A stretch of DNA of 62,517 nucleotides from an uncultured Fibrobacter sp. (GTDB lineage: Bacteria; Fibrobacterota; Fibrobacteria; Fibrobacterales; Fibrobacteraceae). The notes beneath the pieces were generated by a model. The model searched no databases. It was given only the letters and a program-made list of their open reading frames with translations, and had not been told where the DNA came from. A program made the position numbers and the translations under genes. This document shows positions 34,753 to 43,613 of this stretch, piece by piece. Every line of letters begins with the position of its first letter. Positions within the stretch are counted from its first letter, which is position 1. The stretch lies in NCBI GenBank assembly GCA_934691725.1, contig CAKUTF010000013.1:1-62517 (forward strand). Reading direction: 5' to 3'.

Positions 34753-35661
34753 ATGAAAAAGAATACCAGTTTATATCTCGCTGTCGGACTAGTCGTTCTG
34801 CTGGCCATCATCATCCTGATTTTCGGGCTGTTCTTTTTGAACGACAAGGATCCGCGCGAAGTTTTCGACACTTACTACCTGCGCTTTCCACAAGTGAGCA
34901 CGCTGACTCTCGACGATCCGGTAAAAATCAACGGAGTCAAGCTCGGAAAAGTCGAAGACATCTATCTTTCGGGAAACCGCGTACTGGTAGTCGTGCGAAT
35001 CCGGAACGACGTAAAGATTCCCGTCGGGTCCGAAATCCGCGTACAGAACATCGGCATCATGGGCGAGCGCCAAATCGGCGTCATCCTGCACGATTCATCG
35101 GCGCATTACGCTCCGGGCGACACGATCGATGGACAGTTCGATGCCGGAATCGCGGAAGCTCTAGGCCTTGCCGGCGAAATCATCGACTCGACAAAGGCCC
35201 TCATCACGTCCGTCCACCAGGTAATGGATTCCACCATCGCAAATCCCGAATTTAGAAAGCAGTTCAAGACGATGATGAACAAGGCGGAAAACTTGGAAGA
35301 CCGGCTTTCGAGAATGCTCGCCGATGCAGATCCGCAGATAAAAAAGAGCCTGAACAACCTCAACGAAGCGACACTCAAGGTCAACGCCCTGCTCGACACG
35401 ACGTCCGCTCCCATCGGAGAACTTCTGTCCGATGCAAGCGGGCTGATGAAAGATGCAGGAAGCGTTATCGGCAAGCTGGATTCCGTCACCGACCGCCTGA
35501 CAACCATCACCAAGAAGTTACAAGCAAAGGACAACACGGCGGGAATCCTTTTGAACGACCGCACGCTCCACGACGACTTGCTTCACACGCTCCATTCCGC
35601 GGACAGCCTCTTTAAAATCATCCTCCAGGACGGCCTTGACGTCAATTTGGACCTCTTCTAA
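34753..35661 (+). CDS. mlaD: MCE-domain lipid-transport protein (MlaD-like)
   Basis: 302 residues: an N-terminal membrane anchor (~8-29), an MCE domain (~40-125; TYYLRFPQVSTLTLDDPVKINGV is the family start), then a long helical tail with apolar heptads (MMNKAENLEDRLSRMLAD...). MCE proteins form hexameric rings in the periplasm that carry phospholipid between membranes. Its permease partner mlaE sits 13 kb away on the other strand; no mlaF is seen. The tail is longer than in E. coli MlaD. Confidence 0.9.
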   Translation: MKKNTSLYLAVGLVVLLAIIILIFGLFFLNDKDPREVFDTYYLRFPQVSTLTLDDPVKINGVKLGKVEDIYLSGNRVLVVVRIRNDVKIPVGSEIRVQNIGIMGERQIGVILHDSSAHYAPGDTIDGQFDAGIAEALGLAGEIIDSTKALITSVHQVMDSTIANPEFRKQFKTMMNKAENLEDRLSRMLADADPQIKKSLNNLNEATLKVNALLDTTSAPIGELLSDASGLMKDAGSVIGKLDSVTDRLTTITKKLQAKDNTAGILLNDRTLHDDLLHTLHSADSLFKIILQDGLDVNLDLF

Positions 35662-35678
35662 TTTTACCAGGTAATTCT

Positions 35679-35954
35679 ATGCAAAGCAGAGAAATCGTTG
35701 TCACAAACAAGCTCGGCGTACACGCGCGCCCGGCAGGAATGATTGTCGATCTCACCGGAAAATCCAAAAGCGACATCACGCTGGAATACGAAGGCAACAA
35801 GGTAAACGCCAAGAGCATTCTCAATGTGATGATGCTAGCCATAACGCCGGGCTCCACCGTAAAATTTACCGCGAACGGCGAAGACGAAGAACAAATTCTC
35901 GATCAGTTGGAACAACTTTTCCGCGATAATTTCCATGAAGACCAAAACGGTTGA
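35679..35954 (+). CDS. ptsH: Phosphocarrier protein HPr
   Basis: A 91-residue PTS phosphocarrier. His15 in GVHARPAG takes phosphate from enzyme I. Ser46 in KSILNVMM is the regulatory site targeted by HPr kinase in other bacteria. Its 3' end overlaps ptsI by 20 nt. No sugar-specific enzyme II gene is visible in the window, so a regulatory (PTS-Ntr-like) role is possible. Confidence 0.95.
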   Translation: MQSREIVVTNKLGVHARPAGMIVDLTGKSKSDITLEYEGNKVNAKSILNVMMLAITPGSTVKFTANGEDEEQILDQLEQLFRDNFHEDQNG

Positions 35955-37758
35955 AAAACAGAAAATCCGCACCGTCCTCGTTGGTGTAGCGGCTTCTCCA
36001 GGTTACGCTTACGGTCATATCCGTAAAATCGAGAACAGGAAGTTTTCCCTGGATTCATCGGCGCTTCCGGAAAGCGCTCTCGCCGCCGAAGAGGAACGTT
36101 TCATCAAGGCTGTCGAAACGACAGCGAAAGAAATCGAGGAACTGAAAAAGGTAACGACGGAGCGTTTAGGCGAAAGCGAAAGCCGAATTTTCGATTCCCA
36201 CCTGATGATGCTCAAGGATTCGATGCTACTCGCTCCAATCGTTTCGAGCATTCGCAAGGAAGCGCACAACGCTCGCTGGGCGGTTCACAGCACGCTTTCC
36301 GCCCTGATTACCCAGTTCGAAAACAGCAAGAGCGAAATCATGCGGGAACGCTCCACGGACCTAAAAGAGCTTTACAACCGGCTGCTTTCCGCACTCGAAG
36401 AAACAGCTCCCAAGCGCACCGAAAAAAAATCGTCAGGCCCCGCGATTATCATCTCGCACGAACTCACGCCCGGGATGCTGATGTCCATCGAAAAGGAAGA
36501 AGTCCTCGGTTTTGCAACGGATATCGGCGGAAGGACCAGCCACATTTCGATTCTCGCCCGTGCAATGCAACTTCCGGCGGTTTCCGGTCTGCGGAACATT
36601 TCCTTAATCATCGAAGAAGACGATTCGCTCTTCATCGACGGCACGGGCGGCATGGTCATCGTCAACCCAAACGAAGACGACTTGAACCGCTTCAAGGAAA
36701 AGCTTGCCGTTTACAACAAGCAGAAGCAAGAACTTTTCACGATGCGGCAGCTAGAGCCGATGACGCTCGACGGCAAGTACATCACGCTCCAAGCGAACAT
36801 CGAACTTCCCGTCGAAGCGGAATCCGTTCTTGACTTCGGAGCGACGGGAATCGGACTTTACCGGTCGGAATTTCTGTTCTTCCGAAAGGGAACGCCGACC
36901 TGCGAAGAACAGGCAGCCGCCTACGAGCACATTTTAAAAAGGCTGAATCCGTATCCGGTTGTCATCCGGACGCTCGATGCGGGAGGCGACAAGCTTGTCT
37001 CGGACATTTCCGCAACGGACGAAGCGAATCCGTTTATGGGGTGGCGTTCCATCCGCGTGTGCCTTTCCCGCAAGGACCTTTTCAAGGAACAACTGCGCGC
37101 GCTTCTGCTCGCAAGCCGAGCGGGACATCTGCGCATCATGTTTCCCATGATCAGCAGTTTAAACGAACTGCGCGAAGCGAAAAAGCTTTACCAGGAATGC
37201 CGAACAAAACTTCTCAACGAAGGCTTTACCCTGCCAGAAGTGAAAATCGGCTGCATGATCGAAGTCCCCGCCGCCGTCATGATGGTCGATGTCCTCGCCA
37301 AGGAAGTCGATTTTTTCAGCATCGGAACGAACGACCTGATCCAGTTTACACTCGCCGTCGATCGTACAAACGAATTGATTGCGAACCTGTTCGAGCCTCA
37401 CCATCCCGCGGTTCTCAACATGATAGACCGGACAGTCCGCGCTGCCCACCATGAAGGGATTCCCGTCTGCGTCTGCGGCGAAATGAGTTCGGATCCGTTA
37501 TCGACACTTGTCCTTGTCGGTCTAGGCGTCGATGAACTGTCCATGACTCCGTGGAGCATCATGGAATGCAAAAAAATCATCCGCTCCGTAAACTACGAAG
37601 ATGTCAAGGCGACAGCCAGGACCGTCCTCAAGATGGACACCGCGGCAAGCGTCAACCGCTACCTTCGGCAAAAATACCTGCAGATGATTATCGACCTCGG
37701 TATTTCGAGCTTCATCACGTCGCATGACGTTAAAAACCCGTTGGCAAAAGATGATTAA
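35935..37758 (+). CDS. ptsI: Phosphoenolpyruvate-protein phosphotransferase (enzyme I)
   Basis: 607 residues that autophosphorylate with PEP and pass phosphate to HPr. The phospho-acceptor is His203 in GGRTSHISILARA. The PEP-binding barrel has MGWRSIR, GTNDLIQFTLAVDR and the catalytic Cys in VCVCGEMSSDP. Slightly extended N-terminus. It overlaps ptsH by 20 nt and the lytic transglycosylase gene by 8 nt, indicating tight co-expression with envelope genes rather than with sugar uptake genes. Confidence 0.95.
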   Translation: MKTKTVEKQKIRTVLVGVAASPGYAYGHIRKIENRKFSLDSSALPESALAAEEERFIKAVETTAKEIEELKKVTTERLGESESRIFDSHLMMLKDSMLLAPIVSSIRKEAHNARWAVHSTLSALITQFENSKSEIMRERSTDLKELYNRLLSALEETAPKRTEKKSSGPAIIISHELTPGMLMSIEKEEVLGFATDIGGRTSHISILARAMQLPAVSGLRNISLIIEEDDSLFIDGTGGMVIVNPNEDDLNRFKEKLAVYNKQKQELFTMRQLEPMTLDGKYITLQANIELPVEAESVLDFGATGIGLYRSEFLFFRKGTPTCEEQAAAYEHILKRLNPYPVVIRTLDAGGDKLVSDISATDEANPFMGWRSIRVCLSRKDLFKEQLRALLLASRAGHLRIMFPMISSLNELREAKKLYQECRTKLLNEGFTLPEVKIGCMIEVPAAVMMVDVLAKEVDFFSIGTNDLIQFTLAVDRTNELIANLFEPHHPAVLNMIDRTVRAAHHEGIPVCVCGEMSSDPLSTLVLVGLGVDELSMTPWSIMECKKIIRSVNYEDVKATARTVLKMDTAASVNRYLRQKYLQMIIDLGISSFITSHDVKNPLAKDD

Positions 37759-39997
37759 AAAAATTTTCTTCCTGGCGTTTCTCGCCAGCGCGATTCTCCA
37801 GGCTTCCGAAAGCAAGCCTGCCGAAGAGCAGGTCTCCGGCTATGATTTTCAGAACAAGGTCATCCGCTTCAATCGCAGCCAGAAGAATTGCGATACTCTT
37901 CCCGAAAGCCTAGAAAAGGAATTCGCCTGCGCCGCAAAAGCCTATTACGGCGATAACTATTCCGCGGCCCTTTCCGCCTACCGAAATCTCATCGGCAAGG
38001 ATACAAGCATCGACAAGAGCATTCTCTCCCGAATCGCCCGCTCGGAATTTGAAGAGAAACAGTACGAAAAAGCGAAGAAGACGATTGAAGAAGGAGACCG
38101 CCGTTTTTCAAGTTCCCCCGAATGGAAGGAATTTGCGGACCGCATTCGGCTGGACCTGGCACTAGAAAACCAGAAGATAAAACCCAAGGCGAAAGCGGAC
38201 TCGATTGACGCCTTTCTAAAAAGCTATGGAGACGATCCGCGCGCGCCGAAACTGCGCTACAGGAAAGGCACTCTACTCGAACAGGCACGCCATTTCAAGG
38301 CGGCGAAAAAAGCCTATCTCTATGTCATCGCCCACCCGTCCGAATACGGGGATGCTGCCTGGGAAGCTCTTCGACGTATTCGGGAACTTTCTCCCGCCGA
38401 ATCCCTGGACGAAAAAATCACCTACGCAAACAGGCTGTGCAGCAAGGGCTTTCACAAGGAATGTTCCACCCTGATTGATTCCATCTTTGCCTTAGACGCC
38501 GCCAAGGCACCCGCAAAGGATTCCACGAAATTGCCCGAATTAAAGACATCGGAAGATTCGATTCTCTGGAAACTTCCGGCAAGCACGCTCTCCTTAAAGA
38601 CCAGAATTTCTCTCTGGGAAAACCGCGCGTCCGCCTACAAGAGCCAAAAAAAAGATACGCTCGCCATCGAGGCTTACCGTTTTCTTGTCGATAGCGTCGA
38701 AGCCCGCGCCGCATGGCTGCAATCGCTCGTCCGCCTATACCGCGCAAACAAGATGGGCAAACAGGCAAACCGAATCGATTCGCTCTTCCAGGAAAAATTC
38801 CGCTACACGCTACAGAATGCGAACAACATCTGGGTGAGGGCCTTTGAGCTAGAACAAAAGGAAATGTTCACCGAAGCGATCGCCAGTTACGATTCCCTGA
38901 ATAATCCAAAATTCAAGCAGAGCAACAAGCAAAAATGGGCTGATTTCCGAATCGCGCTCTGCTATTTCAAGCAAAACAAGATAGATTCCGCAATTATCGC
39001 ATTCAACAAGGCGAAATCTTCGGACTTCCTCTGGAGTTCGAGCGGAGCCAGAATGTTCCTCGGCGACATCTTTTACGCACAAAATAAACCGGAAGAAGCC
39101 AAGGCTGCCTATCTCGACTGCATCAAGGATTTTCCCGTCGGCTATTACGCACACCGTTCCCGCGTCAAGCTCGTCGAATACAAGCTCATGGATTCGTCCG
39201 CAGTCCCATGGCTCGCCCCAAAAGATCTTTCCGATTCCGCGGCGATAAAGTGGATCAGATCCGTCCAAGGCGGAGCATCCGATACGTCCCACAGCGCTGC
39301 GCGCTACCAAAAAGTCAAGCGGCTTCTCGACCTAGGATTTGCCGAAGAGGCTTACGACCTTTTCCATTTTGCAAAAAAGAAGAACAGGTCCAGACTGGAA
39401 TTTCTTTACAGTTACGCGTCGCTGTTTCTCGCCTACGATGAACTCATCCAAGGATACGCCTTGGCGCGAACGTTCCAAAACCTCATTCCTCGAAAATACC
39501 TGGCCGACGCACCGCGGGGCGTGATGAAGGTCCTCTACCCGATGCCGTTCAAGGACAAAGTCTTCGCCGCTGCGGATTCTTCCATCGACCCGTTTTTCAT
39601 CTATAGCGTTATGCGGCAGGAATCCACGTTCAATTACCTGATTACCAGCCCGGCGAACGCCTGTGGCCTTTTACAAATCATTCCTCCGACGGCGAAAAAG
39701 CTCGCCAAGGCGGAAGGACTTAACTCCTTTTCACCAAAGCTCCTTTACAATCCTTACGTAAACATCCGTCTGGGAGTCCGCTATCTCAAGGATCTTCTCG
39801 TTGAATACGAAAACGATCCGATGTATGTTCTCGCCAATTACAACGCCGGGCCTAAACCCGCCAAGCGCTGGCAAGCCGAAGGAAAGGACCTCCCGTGGGA
39901 TTTGCGGGCCGAGGAAATCAGCTACTGGGAAACACGGGACTATGTGAAGCGCGTCCTCGGAAACTACTGGGTCTATACAGAAGTCTGGAACCGCTAG
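37751..39997 (+). CDS. Soluble lytic transglycosylase with TPR superhelix (Slt70-like)
   Basis: 748 residues with a signal peptide (IKKIFFLAFLASAILQAS), a long region of TPR-like helical hairpins (~40-600) and a C-terminal goose-lysozyme/SLT domain: Glu624 in SVMRQEST, then GLLQIIPPTAKKLA, the YNAGP motif and a C-terminal tyrosine segment. It cleaves the MurNAc-GlcNAc bond to 1,6-anhydro ends in the periplasm, remodelling or recycling murein. The ATG at 37751 overlaps the ptsI stop region by 8 nt and starts a good signal peptide. Confidence 0.93.
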   Translation: MIKKIFFLAFLASAILQASESKPAEEQVSGYDFQNKVIRFNRSQKNCDTLPESLEKEFACAAKAYYGDNYSAALSAYRNLIGKDTSIDKSILSRIARSEFEEKQYEKAKKTIEEGDRRFSSSPEWKEFADRIRLDLALENQKIKPKAKADSIDAFLKSYGDDPRAPKLRYRKGTLLEQARHFKAAKKAYLYVIAHPSEYGDAAWEALRRIRELSPAESLDEKITYANRLCSKGFHKECSTLIDSIFALDAAKAPAKDSTKLPELKTSEDSILWKLPASTLSLKTRISLWENRASAYKSQKKDTLAIEAYRFLVDSVEARAAWLQSLVRLYRANKMGKQANRIDSLFQEKFRYTLQNANNIWVRAFELEQKEMFTEAIASYDSLNNPKFKQSNKQKWADFRIALCYFKQNKIDSAIIAFNKAKSSDFLWSSSGARMFLGDIFYAQNKPEEAKAAYLDCIKDFPVGYYAHRSRVKLVEYKLMDSSAVPWLAPKDLSDSAAIKWIRSVQGGASDTSHSAARYQKVKRLLDLGFAEEAYDLFHFAKKKNRSRLEFLYSYASLFLAYDELIQGYALARTFQNLIPRKYLADAPRGVMKVLYPMPFKDKVFAAADSSIDPFFIYSVMRQESTFNYLITSPANACGLLQIIPPTAKKLAKAEGLNSFSPKLLYNPYVNIRLGVRYLKDLLVEYENDPMYVLANYNAGPKPAKRWQAEGKDLPWDLRAEEISYWETRDYVKRVLGNYWVYTEVWNR

Positions 39998-40867
39998 ATG
40001 CTCTTTTTTGTTCTTACCTTAGGCGCGGCGGTCTGCTTTGCATTCGGAAACGTCCTTTCGAAATCGGGCGTTATGTCGTCCGGTAGAAAAGCGGACATGC
40101 GCCATCCGATAAGATTTCTCTTCGGATTTCTTTCTTCAAAACGATGGTGGACGGGATTTTCCCTGTCCGCGCTCGGAAACGTCGGCAACTATGCGGCAAT
40201 GGCGCTTTACAACCTGAGCCTCGTCAAACCAATATCCGCGCTGAACCCCGTTCTCACGGCGATTTTCGGACGAATTTTCCTCAAGGAACCTATCAACCGC
40301 CGGATCGTCGTTGCCATCGTCTGCGTACTCTGCGGACTGCTTTTTGCCGCATTTGAAATCGGCGAAGAAGCCGGTTCACAAGACACCAAGTCCCTGTGGA
40401 TTTTCATTTGCTGCGCAAGCGTCTTCGCCTTCGCCAGCTACGCGATTTTTCGTCGAAATGAAGTCAGCGATTCGCTCGTCATGGGAATCGGCTACGGCCT
40501 CTCCGATATTCTCTACAAGAGCCTCGCCATCGACGCCACCGAAAAGGGAATCGAAATGTCCTGGAACGAACTTTTATTCTGGATTTCGGATGTTCGGCTA
40601 TACGCTTTTTTCATCGCCTATCTCACCGCATTTATTTTCACCCAGGTTGCGTTTTCCCGCGGGCGCGCCCTGTTCGTGATTCCCTTTAGCGCGGCCATCG
40701 GAGCGGTCATCCCCATCCTCGCCGGAGCGGTCGTCTTTTCCGAACCGTTTCCTCCCACAAAAATAGCGAGTATTGTTTTAGTCATCGCCGGGTCAAGCCT
40801 CTTCATCGCAAGCCCGCGCCAAGTGATACAAAAAACTTTGCAGAGGAAATCCAATGCAGACAAATGA
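39998..40867 (+). CDS. DMT superfamily (EamA-like) permease
   Basis: 289 residues, about ten membrane helices in two repeat halves: a first half with LYNLSLVKPISALNPVLTAIFGRIFLKEP and a second with AFSRGRALFVIPFSAAIGAVIPILAGAVVFSEP, the paired hallmark of drug/metabolite transporters. Substrate unknown. Its ATG directly follows the transglycosylase stop with no gap, and its 3' end overlaps prmA by 14 nt. Confidence 0.87.
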   Translation: MLFFVLTLGAAVCFAFGNVLSKSGVMSSGRKADMRHPIRFLFGFLSSKRWWTGFSLSALGNVGNYAAMALYNLSLVKPISALNPVLTAIFGRIFLKEPINRRIVVAIVCVLCGLLFAAFEIGEEAGSQDTKSLWIFICCASVFAFASYAIFRRNEVSDSLVMGIGYGLSDILYKSLAIDATEKGIEMSWNELLFWISDVRLYAFFIAYLTAFIFTQVAFSRGRALFVIPFSAAIGAVIPILAGAVVFSEPFPPTKIASIVLVIAGSSLFIASPRQVIQKTLQRKSNADK

Positions 40868-41699
40868 AGTTTGGTACAAAGCGACAGGTCACTGCAACGC
40901 TTCCGATTATGACATAGCCACGGTCTTCTTGATGGATGCAGGCGTCGGTGCATTGGAAGAACTCGAAACATCGACGTCCGAGCGAACCGATTTTTGCTTC
41001 TATTCCGAGTCCGCCGAAAAGCGCCAAGCGATTATTTCCAGGTTTCCCGAATACCATTTTACAACCGAAGACGAAATCGCAAAGGATTGGGACCGCTGGT
41101 GGAAAGACCGCGCAACGCCCGTCCACGTTTCCAAAAGGCTTTGGGTCAGACCGCCATGGGTAAATTTCACGCCCGAAGAATCCGACGCGATTCTGCTCGA
41201 GCTCGAAGCGAAAAGCGCCTTTGGAACGGGCGACCATGCCACAACGGCACTCATCGCCGGCATGATCGAAAATCTCGATTTGAAAGGAAAGCGTTTTCTC
41301 GACATCGGAACGGGAACCGGGATTCTCACGATGCTCGCCGACAAGCTCGGAGCGAGACTTGCCATCGGAACGGAAATCGATATGCTCGCGCTCCCCTGCA
41401 TCGCCGAAAATTTTGAAAAGAACCGCTGCGAAAACGCACGCGCGGTATTCGGATTTCTGGATGTCTTTAAATCGGGAACGAAATTCGACGCAATCGTCTG
41501 CAACATGATCCGCACCGAATTCTGGTCTATGCGAAAAGACGTGGAACGGTTGCTCGAGCCTAAAGGGCATTTTATCTTGACGGGACAGCTCACCGCCGAA
41601 AAGGACTACGTACTTGACTGGTTCAAAGAAAGCCAATTCAAGACGCTCCGCGAACAGACCCGCGACGAATGGTGGTGCGTCGAAGCGGAACGCCTCTGA
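40854..41699 (+). CDS. prmA: Ribosomal protein L11 methyltransferase
   Basis: 281 residues. The N-terminal domain (~1-95) recognises L11; the C-terminal Rossmann domain binds SAM with DIGTGTGIL. The family marker FGTGDHATT lies just before it, and VCNMIRTEF sits where the catalytic N-x-x-x segment (usually NILA) is expected. It trimethylates ribosomal protein L11. It overlaps the DMT permease gene by 14 nt and is followed by hemE after 8 nt. Confidence 0.9.
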   Translation: MQTNEVWYKATGHCNASDYDIATVFLMDAGVGALEELETSTSERTDFCFYSESAEKRQAIISRFPEYHFTTEDEIAKDWDRWWKDRATPVHVSKRLWVRPPWVNFTPEESDAILLELEAKSAFGTGDHATTALIAGMIENLDLKGKRFLDIGTGTGILTMLADKLGARLAIGTEIDMLALPCIAENFEKNRCENARAVFGFLDVFKSGTKFDAIVCNMIRTEFWSMRKDVERLLEPKGHFILTGQLTAEKDYVLDWFKESQFKTLREQTRDEWWCVEAERL

Positions 41700-41707
41700 G
41701 GAAAAAC

Positions 41708-42724
41708 ATGGAAACCCTTTTTGTAAAAGCCGCACGCGGAAAGACGACAGAGAAACCGGTCTGGATGATGCGCCAGGCCGGTCGTTATCTTCCCGAATAT
41801 AGAGACCTGCGGAACCGTTTCCCGGACTTTCTCTCGTTTGTGAAAAATCCGGAAGCCGCGGCGGAAGCGACTCTCCAACCCGTAAAGCGATTTGACCTGG
41901 ATGCGGCAATTCTTTTTAGCGACATTCTCGTGACGCTTCCCTGCATGGGCTTTAACCTGAAATTCGTGCCGGGCAAAGGACCCGTCATCGAGAATCCGGT
42001 CCGGTCGATTTCCGACGTGCAAAATCTACAAGATATCGATTTTGAAAAAAGCCTGGACTATACGGCGAAAGCAATCAAACTCGTTCGCAAAAATCTTTCC
42101 GAATCCAAATCGCTCCTCGGATTTGTCGGCGGGCCGCTCACGATAGCCTCCTACGCAATCGAAGGCGGAAGTTCCAAGGACTTGCGCCGGACAAAAGCGC
42201 TTTTTTACAACGACCCGCAGACATATAAACTTTTCTTAGAGCGTATCGCCCGTCTGACAGGCGAATATCTCGCTTTCCAGGCGAAATGCGGGGCGGACGC
42301 TTTGGTCATCATGGATTCCTGGGCTGGACTTCTCGCCAAATCGGATTACGAACAGATAGCAAGTCCTTATACCGAAACGGTGATTTCCATTGTACACAAA
42401 TTCACGGACGTTCCGATAATCCATTACGCAAACGGAGCGTCCCATTTGACGGAATCGATCATGACGCTAAACGCAAATGTCTTCGGCGTCGATCACCGCT
42501 CGGATCTTCCTGCGCTTTTCAGGAAATATCCCGATAAAGTTTTCCAGGGAAATCTGGACCAGGCGATACTCTTCACAAATCCCGCACAAATCAAGTTTCA
42601 CACAAATAGAATCCTGGAATGCGCCAAGAACCGTCCGCACATCATGAATCTCGGGCACGGAATCCTGCCGGAGACGCCGCTTGAAAATGTCCGCGCCTTT
42701 ATCGATGCGGTTCACGAATTTTAA
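41708..42724 (+). CDS. hemE: Uroporphyrinogen decarboxylase
   Basis: 338 residues. It removes four carboxyl groups from uroporphyrinogen III to give coproporphyrinogen III in haem synthesis. Signature MRQAGRYLPEYR near the N-terminus, FSDILVTLPCMG (active-site Asp) and GFVGGPLTIASY are clear, as is NLGHGILPETP near the C-terminus. The ATG at 41708 is chosen over an upstream one read through prmA. Last gene of the 12-gene operon; its 3' end overlaps the converging RgpF-like gene by 26 nt. Confidence 0.95.
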   Translation: METLFVKAARGKTTEKPVWMMRQAGRYLPEYRDLRNRFPDFLSFVKNPEAAAEATLQPVKRFDLDAAILFSDILVTLPCMGFNLKFVPGKGPVIENPVRSISDVQNLQDIDFEKSLDYTAKAIKLVRKNLSESKSLLGFVGGPLTIASYAIEGGSSKDLRRTKALFYNDPQTYKLFLERIARLTGEYLAFQAKCGADALVIMDSWAGLLAKSDYEQIASPYTETVISIVHKFTDVPIIHYANGASHLTESIMTLNANVFGVDHRSDLPALFRKYPDKVFQGNLDQAILFTNPAQIKFHTNRILECAKNRPHIMNLGHGILPETPLENVRAFIDAVHEF

Positions 42725-43610
42725 GTTTCACCCGCCGCGCAAGCCGAAACAGTTTCCAGCAAATCCGATAGCAGACAAACTTGATACGCAAAGCGGCTTT
42801 TTGAACGATCGACTTTTCCGGTTCCGAAAGCCACTTTAAACGAAAATCGCTATCTGGGAATCCTTCATTCCGAATAAATTTTCCGTAGTCAAGCATCAAG
42901 ACGTCGCCAGCTCCATGATTCCAGAAGAAGCTCGCTTCCCCAAAAGTCCATCGCCGTTCCAAAAGCTTGCGCTTTACAAAGCCGCACTTTTTCCGGATGA
43001 GTTCCGGATATGAAAAAAGTACAGGCGCTTCGGCGTGAAAAATCGAAGCGAGCGAAAACCCCTGTTTGCGCAAAAAGACGCTCGTTCCAATTTCCAGGCG
43101 TTTCACCGTATCGTAAAAATCCATGCCCTCCGGCTCCGACAAAAGCCAACGACAAAAAGGCGCAACAGCGACCTGTTTCAGATAAAGAAAGAACGACTGT
43201 AAATGCGGCGAATATTCATCGTTTTCCGTAAGCGATACCACATCCGCCGAACTTTCTTCCGCCATATTGAAAAAAGAGCGAAAGCGGTTCTGAAAATACA
43301 CAATGGAATCGTTCACGAGGACCAAGCGCTCCCATTCTTCCCGCCGAAATTTCGCCGTATATTGGACATAGCGTTTCCACATTCCAAAGTCATAGCCTCG
43401 ATTTTCGGTAAAGAAAAGTTCAATCCGGTTGGAATCCAAAAACGCATGGGAAGCCGCATCCAAATCGCGTTCGTTGGTCAGATAAACGACCGAAAATCCT
43501 GTCCGGCAAAGACCTTCCAAGGCATAGCGCACATAGCCAGGCAAAGATTCCCCCGTTTGGAACGAGGCGTAGAGAATCTTCCGCAGAGGCTTTCTTTTCT
43601 GCTCGGGCAT
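42699..43610 (-). CDS. RgpF-like (rhamnan synthesis F family) polysaccharide protein
   Basis: 303 residues. It has the rhamnan synthesis F family landmarks: an N-terminal LYASFQTGESLPGYVRYAL, ENRGYDFGMWKRYVQ, LVNDSIVYFQNRF and TENDEYSPHLQSFFL. The family acts in surface polysaccharide assembly as a putative glycosyltransferase. It follows RNase R after 3 nt and converges on hemE with overlapping 3' ends. No other polysaccharide genes are adjacent. Confidence 0.82.
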   Translation of the reverse strand: MPEQKRKPLRKILYASFQTGESLPGYVRYALEGLCRTGFSVVYLTNERDLDAASHAFLDSNRIELFFTENRGYDFGMWKRYVQYTAKFRREEWERLVLVNDSIVYFQNRFRSFFNMAEESSADVVSLTENDEYSPHLQSFFLYLKQVAVAPFCRWLLSEPEGMDFYDTVKRLEIGTSVFLRKQGFSLASIFHAEAPVLFSYPELIRKKCGFVKRKLLERRWTFGEASFFWNHGAGDVLMLDYGKFIRNEGFPDSDFRLKWLSEPEKSIVQKAALRIKFVCYRICWKLFRLARRVKLKIREPHR

Positions 43611-43613
43611 CGG

